DNA of 64,000 nucleotides from Planococcus sp. MSAK28401 (GCF_018283455.1 NZ_JAAMTH010000001.1:1841501-1905500); one strand, 5' to 3'; counted from the first letter of the stretch, positions 42,912 through 50,522 are shown. A program made the numbers and translations. The notes: generated by a model not told the origin, from the letters alone.

Positions 42912-43401
42912 CTGTTTCTCCCCCTGTGTTGCGTTCGAACACCAAATACGAATACGGGATGCCGTTCGAGTCATGGCGTTCAGACTCCGATACTAACTTC
43001 CATTCCCTTCCGTATTCAGGAAAAAACGTGTCTCCTTCGAAAGCTTGGTGAACCAGTGTAATATACAGCCTATCCGCAATCTGCAAGGCTTCACGAAAAA
43101 TCTGCTCGCCGCCAATGACCATTACTTCCTCATGCTGCTGCTTGGCCAATTCGATGGCATCTTCCAGGTTGTGGGTGATATCGGCGCCTTGTGCCGTATA
43201 CTCGGTGTTGCGCGTCACGATGATATTGCGCCGCTTCGGCAAGGGACGGCCAATCGATTCAAAGGTATTGCGCCCCATCACCATGCCTTTTCCAAGGGTA
43301 TGTTTTTTAAAATATGCCAAATCTTCCGGAATATGCCACGGCAATTGATTGTCTTTGCCGATTACGTGATGCGGGTCATGCGCCACCATTAATGAAATCA
43401 T
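42904..43401 (-). CDS. dfrA: Dihydrofolate reductase
   Basis: A 165-residue dihydrofolate reductase making tetrahydrofolate with NADPH. MISLMVAHDPHHVIGKDNQLPWHIPEDLAYFKKHT spans the N-terminal active-site strand with the substrate Asp/Glu in the PEDL helix, followed by GRNTFESIGRPLP, and VIGGEQIFREAL. The ATG at 43401 follows AAGGAGGAGAAC; 20 upstream in-frame codons overlap the thyA tail. Paired with thyA as expected, since thymidylate synthesis oxidises the folate cofactor. Confidence 0.95.
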   Translation of the reverse strand: MISLMVAHDPHHVIGKDNQLPWHIPEDLAYFKKHTLGKGMVMGRNTFESIGRPLPKRRNIIVTRNTEYTAQGADITHNLEDAIELAKQQHEEVMVIGGEQIFREALQIADRLYITLVHQAFEGDTFFPEYGREWKLVSESERHDSNGIPYSYLVFERNTGGETGA

Positions 43402-43420
43402 AAGTTCTCCTCCTTGGCCG

Positions 43421-44362
43421 TTATACAGCAACAGGTGCTTTGATCCGTGGATGCGGGTCATAGCCCTCGATTTGAATGTCTTCCATTTCCATGTCGAACA
43501 TCGATTTGCCCTCTGTTAATTTCAAAGACGGCAATGGGCGTGGGTCTCTGCTCAATTGCTCCTGCACTTGCTCTAAATGATTTACATAGAGATGCGTATC
43601 GCCGGTCGTGTGGATGAACTCACCGGGTTCGAGCCCGCATTCCTGAGCGACAAGATGCGTCAGCAATGCGTAGGACGCGATATTGAACGGCACGCCCAGA
43701 AAGACGTCTGCGCTTCTTTGGTATAGCTGGCATGACAATTTACCGTCTGCCACATAAAACTGGAACATGATGTGGCAAGGCGGCAGCGCCATGTCATCGA
43801 TGAATTCCGGATTCCATGCCGTCACCAAATGGCGGCGTGAGTCCGGATTGTTCTTGATCGATTCGACAACATTTTTCAGCTGGTCAATCTGGCCGCCGTC
43901 AGTCGCTGCCCACGATCGCCATTGCTTGCCGTAGACCGGCCCCAAATCACCGTATTTTTTCGCAAACTCGTCATCTGCCAGCACTTTTTCCTGGAACCGC
44001 GCCATTTGCTCTTTATACAATTCCGCAAATTCCGGATCGCGCTGTGCCCGCCGGCCGAAATCATTCATGTCCGGCCCGTCGTATTCATCGCTTTCGATCC
44101 ACTGGGCAAATGCCCACTCGTCCCAGATGTGGTTATTATCCTTCAATAAAGTCTGGACATTTGTATCGCCTTTAATGAACCAGAGAAGTTCCGAGACAAT
44201 CAGCCGGAACGCTGTTTTCTTGGTGGTCATGAGCGGGAAGCCCTCCGCCAGGTCAAAGCGCATCTGATGGCCGAACACGCTCAGCGTGCCGGTTCCCGTG
44301 CGGTCTTCTTTCTTGGCTCCTTGATCCAGGATATGTTCACACAACGCTAAATATTGTTTCAT
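43421..44362 (-). CDS. thyA: Thymidylate synthase
   Basis: A 313-residue ThyA that methylates dUMP to dTMP with methylene-tetrahydrofolate. The catalytic Cys is in [11 protein letters not shown] (about 197), with the conserved [19 protein letters not shown] following. It is longer than the 264-residue Escherichia coli enzyme because of an insertion (about residues 85-135), a feature shared with Bacillus/Staphylococcus-type ThyA. The ATG follows TGGAGGGAATTGC. First gene of the long minus-strand run. Confidence 0.96.
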   Translation of the reverse strand: MKQYLALCEHILDQGAKKEDRTGTGTLSVFGHQMRFDLAEGFPLMTTKKTAFRLIVSELLWFIKGDTNVQTLLKDNNHIWDEWAFAQWIESDEYDGPDMNDFGRRAQRDPEFAELYKEQMARFQEKVLADDEFAKKYGDLGPVYGKQWRSWAATDGGQIDQLKNVVESIKNNPDSRRHLVTAWNPEFIDDMALPPCHIMFQFYVADGKLSCQLYQRSADVFLGVPFNIASYALLTHLVAQECGLEPGEFIHTTGDTHLYVNHLEQVQEQLSRDPRPLPSLKLTEGKSMFDMEMEDIQIEGYDPHPRIKAPVAV

Positions 44363-44457
44363 GCAATTCCCTCCATTATTAGTAACATCATAACAAAAAC
44401 AACTCGTATAAGAAAAACTTTAAGAATACCATATGTCCGGAAACAAATGGGCGCATT

Positions 44458-44487
44458 AAAAAAAACCGTTATGGTGATAACGGTTTC
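44458..44487 (-). terminator. Terminator of ypjP
   Basis: A perfect 10-bp stem with a short loop and a long U tract on the minus strand. Its right arm overlaps the ypjP stop codon, so little or no read-through into thyA is expected. Confidence 0.88.
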
Positions 44488-45079
44488 AGGAAAGCCATTT
44501 AGGCGGGGTGTCTTTGGACCAGTAGATGTCCCCGATGCTGATGTGTCTCTGGTACTCGTCGCTTGCCAAATGGTAATGGAAATTGAACGAATAGCCTTCA
44601 AGCGGTTTTTTCTCCGTGCGTACATGGAAGCGGATTTCATCTTGCCCGCTATCTTTGTCATAGACGTGGAAAATTTTCTCGGCGTGGTCGCCGGACGGTT
44701 TTTCGGAAATTGCCAGATTACGCAATCTGTCTTTGCCGTAGGCGGCCAGCTCCGTATCGATGACATCCTGGATTGTCGGCAAAATGCGCGTGCGGAATTC
44801 CGAATCGATCACCGGGCCGATGCGCGAACCGAATTTCATGTAGGACTGTTCTTCAGCGGCTTGGCGGAAATCGGCAAGAATTGTGTCTGCCGTGACATAA
44901 TATTCTGCAGGATCGATCCATTCAAGTGTATATTCTTTTGTTTGCCCTTGGCTTGCATGTGTTTTTGGGCCATCCTCTTCATCCAGCAGGGACTCCCAAA
45001 TCATATGGTTTGGCGTAATGGCACCTAGCGTCAGAACCGTTACAGCAACCATCAAGGACTTCTGCCACCAACTCTTCAC
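44486..45079 (-). CDS. ypjP: YpjP family exported protein
   Basis: A 197-residue protein of the YpjP family with a hydrophobic N-terminal signal or anchor (about 6-24) and an extracellular, acidic, alpha/beta domain (YLEWIDPAEYY, HVYDKDSGQDEIRFHV). Function unknown. It lies upstream of thyA as in Bacillus subtilis, but a terminator separates them here. Confidence 0.85.
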   Translation of the reverse strand: MKSWWQKSLMVAVTVLTLGAITPNHMIWESLLDEEDGPKTHASQGQTKEYTLEWIDPAEYYVTADTILADFRQAAEEQSYMKFGSRIGPVIDSEFRTRILPTIQDVIDTELAAYGKDRLRNLAISEKPSGDHAEKIFHVYDKDSGQDEIRFHVRTEKKPLEGYSFNFHYHLASDEYQRHISIGDIYWSKDTPPKWLS

Positions 45080-45225
45080 TAAACATCACCCTCAATTTTG
45101 AACATTTTGTCAAGATAGTTATAGTAATAAACGATTTGTATGTGGAAAGGTTTCATCTTGTTCCATTTCATTGTACAATAAAGCAAGTAAGTACGCCTTG
45201 TTTTTTTAAAAAAGGAGGAATTTTC

Positions 45226-45303
45226 ATGGACGCTTCATTATTGATCGGATTGGGTCTATTGTTTATGCTTGTGTATTTGACTTCTCTATCCATCACAGAC
45301 TAA
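45226..45303 (+). CDS. 25-residue single-helix membrane microprotein
   Basis: A very short open frame with an excellent ribosome site (AAAGGAGGAATTTTC) and a hydrophobic product (starts MDASLLIGLG, ends SLSITD) able to form one membrane helix. It has a possible promoter at about 45150-45178 (TTTCAT, 17 nt, TACAAT) and is followed immediately by a strong terminator. The compact promoter-RBS-ORF-terminator layout argues that it is a real small gene, but no homologue is known to me. Confidence 0.6.
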   Translation: MDASLLIGLGLLFMLVYLTSLSITD

Positions 45304-45334
45304 AAAAATCTCCCGCTTTGGGAGATTTTTTTAT
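45302..45334. terminator. Terminator copy 1 (33-bp direct repeat)
   Basis: A perfect stem with A-run and T-run sides that starts within the stop codon of the 25-residue ORF. The 33-nt sequence is repeated exactly at 45640-45672. Confidence 0.85.
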
Positions 45335-45639
45335 GATATCGAGAAACTCATGGACACGTATTTTCCGAAGCTTATCGCTCGCTTTCCGTGGGTTCGCGTC
45401 CAAGCATCCTCAGCCGCTATGCGTCTTACGGGGTCTCGGCCGTCTCACTAATCCACAGGAAAGATAAGGTCGACCTACGGGAGACATTATCTTTGCAAAA
45501 GTAATATGCAGTATTACTGAGCAAAAGGGTTTACGAGCGAACGCTTCTTCAAATACTTAAATAGAACATTGATTTTTGAATGCGGAAAAGATAATCTTCG
45601 TTTAATTTATTATGGACTACAGACTTCTTCAACACTCCG
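45335..45639. repeat. Degenerate intergenic repeat element between two identical terminators
   Basis: A 305-nt gap with no gene. Its core, about 45375-45465, contains a palindromic-looking segment: CTTTCCGTGGGTT and, facing it, AATCCACAGGAAAG, with a GCGTCTTACGGGGTCTC centre. This resembles the large intergenic repeats with a GCGGGGTCTC core that are scattered through Bacillales genomes. It is bounded by two identical 33-bp terminators, so the gap may be an insertion or a duplication. Confidence 0.55.
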
Positions 45640-45672
45640 AAAAAAATCTCCCGCTTTGGGAGATTTTTTTAT
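45640..45672. terminator. Terminator copy 2 (33-bp direct repeat)
   Basis: Identical to copy 1 over all 33 nt. It ends the RsmJ-like gene on the minus strand, and the stop codon lies in its T-rich side. Confidence 0.85.
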
Positions 45673-46451
45673 TTACTCTTATTCATTTGTATGACGCCGA
45701 AATGGAATTTCGTATTTGGGCGCACGCGCCGCTTGAAGCCGAACGCCTCAAAATCAGTTGAGCGGAAATGCGCTTTCAAAACGACGCTTTTCCTTGCGAC
45801 GCGCTTCGCTTGCTCTACCCACTCCCTCGTCAATTGCCCGTGGTCCGCATTGTTCCGGAGCGGCGCGAAGTTCGATGCTTCGGCAATCTGTTCCGTGAAC
45901 ATCGGGTCCATGTAAACGACATCGAAGGAATTCTCATCAAGCCCTTTCAAATAATCGACTGCATTTTGCGGGACGACTTGGATGCGCCTCATCGAATCGT
46001 GCAGTTTCGGCATGTCCTGATAATTTTTTAAGCCTTCACGGATGACATGGGCGATGACCGGGTCGCTTTCACAGCCAACCACTCGCCCCGTATCATTAAC
46101 GACAAGCGAAGCAATGAGCGCATCACTCGCCATGCCGAGCGTGCAATCGAGGAATGCGTCGCCCTGCTCGAGTCCTGACACTTCAACGAGCGGATCGTTT
46201 CCGAGCGGCCGCTTCGAGCGAAATGCCGCCGAATTGGGATGAAAAAAGAACGGCTCGCTTTGTCCGACTGGATAAAGCTCGAGCCGTTCTTTTTTGCAGA
46301 CGATAACGTCCGCTGCTAGTTCTTCGTGCAGTTTGTAGATCGGCCGCTTATTGCGCTCGACTGCCTGCAGGCCAAGGAGCTGTGCGGTCTCTTGTGCACA
46401 GCGCTTAGTCGCATCCGTCGGCCGGTAAGCGGTCGTGACGATCGTCTTCAC
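45669..46451 (-). CDS. RsmJ-like class I SAM-dependent methyltransferase (YpiP)
   Basis: A 260-residue Rossmann-fold methyltransferase of the RsmJ/YhiQ group (Bacillus YpiP). Visible: the SAM-binding FLDCTLGMASDA near 98, VVGCESDP near 124, and FDVVYMDPMF (motif IV, DPMF) near 182. RsmJ methylates guanine 1516 of 16S rRNA in Escherichia coli; whether the Bacillales protein has the same target is unproven. Its ATG overlaps the stop of brxA by 4 nt. Confidence 0.82.
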   Translation of the reverse strand: MKTIVTTAYRPTDATKRCAQETAQLLGLQAVERNKRPIYKLHEELAADVIVCKKERLELYPVGQSEPFFFHPNSAAFRSKRPLGNDPLVEVSGLEQGDAFLDCTLGMASDALIASLVVNDTGRVVGCESDPVIAHVIREGLKNYQDMPKLHDSMRRIQVVPQNAVDYLKGLDENSFDVVYMDPMFTEQIAEASNFAPLRNNADHGQLTREWVEQAKRVARKSVVLKAHFRSTDFEAFGFKRRVRPNTKFHFGVIQMNKSK

Positions 46452-46882
46452 TGCGCTGCTTCCTCGATTGCTTGTTTCACGGCATCACGCACTTGCTCCA
46501 TTTCAAAACCTTCGATTTCTTCGCGCGGGATGAAATGCGCTAGCTGCCCATCTTTTACGACTGCGATCGAAGGAGACGATGGCGGCACTTCCTCGAAATA
46601 CTGGCGCATCTGCGCTGTCGCTTCCTTGTCTTGTCCTGCAAATACTGTCACCAAATGGTCAGGCTTGTGTTCAGCCAATTCCACCGCTTCGCGTACGGCT
46701 GGGCGTGCAAGCCCTGCGGCGCATCCACAGATTGAGTTAATGATCACGAGACTCACACCTTGTGAGTTGCTCATATGTTCGTTTACGTCTTCTGCCGTCG
46801 TCAGCTCCGTAAATCCGGATTCTGTCAGTTCTTTGCGCATTGGGACGACAATGCCTTTCATGTACTCATCGTATGCTTGCAT
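46448..46882 (-). CDS. brxA: Bacilliredoxin BrxA/YphP family
   Basis: A 144-residue bacilliredoxin with the CGC active-site motif (SICGCAAGLARPAVREA). It removes bacillithiol from S-bacillithiolated proteins, protecting Cys residues under oxidative stress. It aligns well with YphP of Bacillus subtilis from MQAYDEYM. An upstream in-frame ATG at 46900 has no ribosome site. It overlaps the RsmJ-like gene by 4 nt. It marks the last core gene before the prophage remnant. Confidence 0.93.
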   Translation of the reverse strand: MQAYDEYMKGIVVPMRKELTESGFTELTTAEDVNEHMSNSQGVSLVIINSICGCAAGLARPAVREAVELAEHKPDHLVTVFAGQDKEATAQMRQYFEEVPPSSPSIAVVKDGQLAHFIPREEIEGFEMEQVRDAVKQAIEEAAQ

Positions 46883-47111
46883 GGTTTCGCCTACTTTCAT
46901 ATATTAGTGTTTTTGCTTGTTTTAAAGGGATTACTCACTGTTTACTATAACGTAGTTTCATTGACTTTCATATCTTGCCGTTTGAAATGTGATTTTTTTG
47001 TGAGTATTCCAGGAATTGTTTTCTTCTATAACATTAGTCTTTTCATAACTCATTTTATCACTAGTTAATAGTAAATAAAGTTTTCGTGCATATGTCGAAA
47101 CAGTTGGTAAG
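46883..47111. other. AT-rich gap at the left border of the prophage remnant
   Basis: 229 nt with no gene or clear terminator. The composition becomes AT-rich here, so it probably holds the chromosomal junction (attachment site), but no repeat pairing with the right side was found. Confidence 0.35.
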
Positions 47112-47474
47112 TTAATCCATCAACCTCACAGAAGTTACCTCATTTACTGATAACTTCTTGGTTGATAATAAATCATCATAAACAATAGTACGAGTCTGGA
47201 TATCCAAGCTAATAATCATTCCGGTGTAGTAGTGAAATTGATGATCCTTCAATATTTGAATCTCGACTTCGCATCTTCGGCTCATGGCAATTTCGATATT
47301 CTCTTGAAGTGTTTGCAAATCAAATTCATCCAGTTCGGGTTTCGGCACCCTGTTATCTTCCTCCTTCCATTCCCTCAGCATTCGAATATGTTCCGGCAGC
47401 ATAAGAGATGTCCATTTCAAGGCTCCTCTATCTTGGATGCCTCCCACCATTTTACGATCTTTGTTTATACTCAT
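47112..47474 (-). CDS. YolD-like protein
   Basis: A 120-residue member of the YolD-like family: MLPEHIRMLREWKEED, the KPELDEFDLQTLQENIEIA helix and the beta-rich C-terminus with TGMIISLDIQTRTIVYDD. YolD-like proteins are found on prophages and conjugative elements and are often next to a Y-family DNA polymerase (UvrX/YqjW); here no polymerase gene is present, so it is orphaned. The ATG follows AAGGAGTGATGTAA. A LexA-type SOS box lies just upstream, which fits a DNA-damage role. Confidence 0.85.
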   Translation of the reverse strand: MSINKDRKMVGGIQDRGALKWTSLMLPEHIRMLREWKEEDNRVPKPELDEFDLQTLQENIEIAMSRRCEVEIQILKDHQFHYYTGMIISLDIQTRTIVYDDLLSTKKLSVNEVTSVRLMD

Positions 47475-47490
47475 TTACATCACTCCTTAT

Positions 47491-47506
47491 AAGAACATTC
47501 GTTCTT
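47491..47506 (-). promoter_or_regulatory. LexA (SOS) box at the yolD promoter
   Basis: AAGAAC-ATTC-GTTCTT, a perfect 6+6 dyad containing the LexA core GAAC-N4-GTTC of the Bacillus SOS box. It lies about 15 nt before the yolD ribosome site and downstream of a plausible promoter (TTGTTT, 16 nt, TATATT). Confidence 0.75.
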
Positions 47507-47613
47507 AATATACCACGATGATTGAGTAAAACAACCTATAAAATTAAAAGTAAATGTATCAAAAGTACTTGCTATTGATATACTATCTTTATAACATGTA
47601 AGGGGATAGTTTG

Positions 47614-47850
47614 ATGGATGTTACATTTAGGGAGTGGCTTTACCAATTTTAAAACGATTACTTTCGAGTCGGCACTCTTGCCAGGCACGCCTACTGAGGT
47701 GCATATTTTCCTGATACAAGAGAGTTCGACAAAGTATACCATTACTTGAAATTCACAGCTGGCGCCGGTCCCGAGTTGATTGCAGGTTTTAAATTCGCTT
47801 ATGACACCTATAGACATTCTACTAACGTTTACATTTATCTCGAAAAATAA
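47614..47850 (+). pseudogene. YozE-like SAM protein gene with two in-frame stops
   Basis: A single reading frame of 78 codons runs from an ATG with AAGGGGATAGTTTG before it to the stop at 47848, interrupted by TAA at 47650 and TGA at 47695. Its conceptual product (FREWLYQF, then GTLARHAY, then FPDTREFDKVYHYLK and AGFKFAYDTYR) shows the YozE SAM-like pattern. The stops fall exactly where Lys and Arg would be expected (AAA to TAA, AGA to TGA), so this is a nonsense-damaged gene rather than a recent frameshift. It converges on the terminator that the IS3-type element has split. Confidence 0.6.
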
Positions 47851-47920
47851 AAAAAGCCCCTCAACATCGACTATGAACTGAGCCCCATTTTGTGGACAAT
47901 TTAATAAAAGCACCCGGCAG

Positions 47921-48826
47921 CTAAGCTGCGATCAGATGACTTCGGTATTGTGCCGGAGTCATCTTTTTTAGATTCCATTGTTTGCGCGTTCCATTGTAAT
48001 ACGCCATGTACTCATCCACCAGTGCTTTCAATTCCTCTAGGCTGGTTGCCTGTTTAAAGTCGACATCATCTTTAAAGTGACCAAAAAACGATTCGATGGG
48101 GGCGTTGTCGAGACAGTTGCCCCTGCGGGACATCGATTGGGTCAATTTCATTTTCTTCACGCGTCGTTGGTATTCGGGGTGGGTGTAGTGGAAGCCTTGA
48201 TCGGAATGGATCATCGCTTCCGGGTGAACATTGTCATCCAATGCTTCCTTCAGTTTTCTTAACGTGCGGTACACAATTTCCATCGTAAGCGTCGTCGTCA
48301 CTTCGTAGGCGACGATTTCGCGGGTGGCGACATCTTTCACAGCGGACAGATACGCCATCTGTCCCGAACGGTTAGGGAGATACGTTATATCCGTGACGAA
48401 GACCTTGCCGGGTTCGTCTAGTTTAAACTTACGGTCTAACAGGTTTGGACAGACGGCGTGTTCCTGTGTGGCTTTGGCGATTTGCTTATAAGGATTCGCT
48501 CGCCGGATTTTGGCAAAGAGATTGAATTTGCGCATGAGACGTAAGATTTTCTTATGATTCATCGGCGTTTCCAGCAGTTCAGTAAGGATCATATAAAAGG
48601 TGCGATACCCGACTTTCCCACGATGCGCATCGTAGATGCTTTTCAGCAACAGGTAATCTTCATAGTCCTGTTCTTCGCGAATGGCGTGCTGTTCCACTTT
48701 CTTCAGCCAAGCATAGTAGCCACTTCGACTGACTTCCGCTGTTTGGCACAAAGCCCCCACCAAATTCTTCAGTCGGAATTTCCGGACCACTGCATTGATC
48801 GCTTCGAATTTTTCCGCTGGGGTCAA
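47921..48826 (-). CDS. IS3-family transposase OrfB (DDE integrase domain)
   Basis: A 301-residue protein with HTH-like N-terminal region (HH-type) and an rve integrase core: catalytic Asp in VFVTDITYL, Asp in IHSDQGFHY and Glu in APIESFFGHFK, the DDE triad. The frame starts with a TTG overlapping the orfA stop (TTGA), so it is translated by coupling or by programmed -1 frameshift as an OrfAB fusion. Confidence 0.9.
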   Translation of the reverse strand: MTPAEKFEAINAVVRKFRLKNLVGALCQTAEVSRSGYYAWLKKVEQHAIREEQDYEDYLLLKSIYDAHRGKVGYRTFYMILTELLETPMNHKKILRLMRKFNLFAKIRRANPYKQIAKATQEHAVCPNLLDRKFKLDEPGKVFVTDITYLPNRSGQMAYLSAVKDVATREIVAYEVTTTLTMEIVYRTLRKLKEALDDNVHPEAMIHSDQGFHYTHPEYQRRVKKMKLTQSMSRRGNCLDNAPIESFFGHFKDDVDFKQATSLEELKALVDEYMAYYNGTRKQWNLKKMTPAQYRSHLIAA

Positions 48827-49248
48827 TTGCGTTTCTTCGCCTGCCTCTCGAGTTCCTCGAGCTTCTTTAGCAACTCATTTTCGGCTTCCAGATATTTGAT
48901 GCGTGCTTTCGCCTTCTCCAGCTGTTTCTCGGCAGAGAGTTCTTGGGTAGAGGGCCGGCCGGTACTGCCTTTTCCACGGCGCTCTTCCCAAAACCCTTCC
49001 TCGCCATAAAGGTCGAATGTTTTCCGCCAACGCTTCAATGTCTCTTTGGGTTTTTTCGCCCCAATGACCATCAGGTCGAATCCGTTTTCAACAAAGATTT
49101 GCGACGGTCCTTTGCCTTGCAAATTCTCTTGGACAGCCTTCACCTTAAATTCAGGGATGTATTGAATCGTTCGATCTGTGACCGTTTTAACATTCGGGTT
49201 CGCTTCCAAGATGCGTCGTTGGTGTTCGTTAAAGATAATTTTACTCAT
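48823..49248 (-). CDS. IS3-family transposase OrfA (helix-turn-helix)
   Basis: A 141-residue DNA-binding protein with an HTH region (FKVKAVQENLQGKGPSQIF) and a C-terminal leucine-rich coiled coil (AKARIKYLEAENELLKKLEEL) for dimerisation, as in IS150-group elements. ATG at 49248 chosen; upstream in-frame codons run into the inverted repeat. Its TGA stop overlaps the start of orfB. Confidence 0.88.
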   Translation of the reverse strand: MSKIIFNEHQRRILEANPNVKTVTDRTIQYIPEFKVKAVQENLQGKGPSQIFVENGFDLMVIGAKKPKETLKRWRKTFDLYGEEGFWEERRGKGSTGRPSTQELSAEKQLEKAKARIKYLEAENELLKKLEELERQAKKRN

Positions 49249-49409
49249 AACAACCTCTCCCGTTCCAGTAGATATGTTTAGTATACCGGGGTCTGAAAAC
49301 AGAAAAAACCCCAAATGGGGGGCACTTTTTAAAGTGTCTACCATTTGGGGTTCAGTTCACTATTTTATGCTCGACGCGAGGGGCTTATATTATTTAAGTC
49401 CAAATGTGG

Positions 49410-50009
49410 TTATTGATTAAACAAAGCCAACATCAAAGTAACCAAAATAGCTACTAGAGCCACAAAAACCGTGATGTTACCCCAAAAGTTTTGAGTTTTA
49501 ATGCTTTCAAAATACTTAGCGTGGTCTTCAACTTTTGAGTTAACTCCATTTATCATCTTTTCGATTCGCTCTTCTCTCTCCTTGGTTTCTTGCCTAATAC
49601 GTTCTTCTCTTTGTTGAGATTCTTGAGCAAACCTTTCAAGTTGACGTTCATATCGTTCTTCACGGTCAGAAATTTCTTTTCTTGATCTTTCTTCACGTTC
49701 TCGCATATCAATTTTTAATTCTTTAAAGAGGGTGTCTGTAGAATTTTGGTTGTTCATTGTCTCTTCATCCCCTTTTTGTTCTAAAGAATTTACAAAACTG
49801 TGAAAATAAGAATGCACTGTTGGTCCAGCACTCTCACCTTCTTCACTAATTATCTTTGCTGATTTATTTCCGTATATGTATCCATCAACTTTTGAATAAG
49901 GATGCTTTTCAATAAAGTCGATCAACTCTTGCGGTGCTTTAACACCATCAGAACTTTGTGATTTTTCTCTGATTGCATTCAACGAAGAAGTAACTATAGT
50001 TTCGACCAT
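49410..50009 (-). CDS. Prophage accessory protein: globular N-domain, charged coiled coil, C-terminal membrane anchor (199 aa)
   Basis: Not a recognised family. The 199-residue product has an N-terminal soluble region (1-90), a long highly charged helix with four REER-type blocks (about 100-150), and one transmembrane helix at the C-terminus (about 178-197). This makes a tail-anchored membrane protein, with most of it in the cytoplasm. An internal ATG (MNNQNSTD, preceded by AAAAGGGGATG) could give a short form lacking the N-domain. ATG at 50009 follows AGAAGGTGATTAAA. It is the second gene of a two-gene unit with its own promoter and terminator, in the position of prophage morons. Confidence 0.78.
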   Translation of the reverse strand: MVETIVTSSLNAIREKSQSSDGVKAPQELIDFIEKHPYSKVDGYIYGNKSAKIISEEGESAGPTVHSYFHSFVNSLEQKGDEETMNNQNSTDTLFKELKIDMREREERSRKEISDREERYERQLERFAQESQQREERIRQETKEREERIEKMINGVNSKVEDHAKYFESIKTQNFWGNITVFVALVAILVTLMLALFNQ

Positions 50010-50030
50010 TTTAATCACCTTCTATCAATT

Positions 50031-50423
50031 TTAAATGACCTTTTTTATTACTGGAACTATCAAAGTTTTCTCTTCATCATTCAGTTTGACAGAGATAATA
50101 TGATTTCCTTCTTCTTCTATAATTGCATTCCGAAAATTCACGTTAAAACCACCATCAGAACTAGTTAATCCATCTGTCGGGGGCCCTATTTCGAAGTCCA
50201 TTGTATTAAGCGCTATTTCTTTTCCTGAAGGACTCGTTACTTTTACAATTGTTTTATACTCTTGTTGCTTTAAATTAATCATTCCTACAGCTACTACGAA
50301 TGAATAATAAGTTGGAAGTGCCAATGCGATTATTGAGTTAATGGGTTGTTTTAAAATCAATTCACCGCTGGGGGTATTGAATGCTTCGTTACATGCTATT
50401 ACATGTCCAATATTGTTAGTCAA
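50031..50423 (-). CDS. Prophage accessory protein of 130 aa, possibly DUF6941-like
   Basis: A 130-residue soluble protein, mostly beta by inspection, starting MTNNIGHVIACNEAF. The shape (short N-terminal IxxVIACNE strand, IxxSIIALALP, then VKVTSPSGKEI) recalls a small family I know as DUF6941, but this is unverified. The TTG start at 50423 is supported by AGGAGG 8-9 nt upstream. First gene of the unit, with a -10 TATAAT and a plausible -35 just upstream; 21 nt separate it from the coiled-coil gene. Confidence 0.72.
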   Translation of the reverse strand: MTNNIGHVIACNEAFNTPSGELILKQPINSIIALALPTYYSFVVAVGMINLKQQEYKTIVKVTSPSGKEIALNTMDFEIGPPTDGLTSSDGGFNVNFRNAIIEEEGNHIISVKLNDEEKTLIVPVIKKVI

Positions 50424-50461
50424 AAGAATTGACCTCCTAATACAAATTGTCTTTCAAATTT

Positions 50462-50491
50462 ATTATAACATTAGATAGGATAAGCATTGAA
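50462..50491 (-). promoter_or_regulatory. Promoter of the two-gene prophage unit
   Basis: A perfect TATAAT (-10) with TTCAAT 18 nt upstream on the minus strand. It lies after the endolysin's terminator, so the unit is transcribed independently of the lysis genes. Confidence 0.6.
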
Positions 50492-50522
50492 CTATTTTAA
50501 TGTTCGAGTATCAGTTTCTTTA

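Larger units (their letters stand above)
47874..49359 (-). mobile_element. IS3-family insertion sequence (IS150-like group)
   Basis: A 1486-bp element bounded by imperfect inverted repeats starting TGAACTGA and by a 3-bp target-site duplication (CTA at 47871-47873 and 49360-49362). It carries two overlapping minus-strand genes (orfA, orfB) of an IS3-type DDE transposase. Both genes look intact. Confidence 0.85.
47854..49386. terminator. Terminator of the 49410 gene, split by an IS insertion
   Basis: The arms AAGCCCCTC (47854-47862) and GAGGGGCTT (49378-49386) form a 9-bp stem if the IS at 47874-49359 is removed; the U-tract lies on the minus strand at the left end. The reconstructed hairpin terminates the coiled-coil gene at 49410. 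The loop was the insertion site. Confidence 0.65.

Noticed and set aside
47572..47913. A minus-strand frame of 113 codons across the YozE-like pseudogene
   Set aside because: It begins within the IS3-type element's left end and has no ribosome site; the plus-strand frame is a better explanation.
50489..50505. A GAAC-N9-GTTC dyad near the prophage cassette promoter
   Set aside because: The spacing is 9 nt, not the 4 nt needed for a LexA box, and the inner bases do not pair; it is treated as chance.
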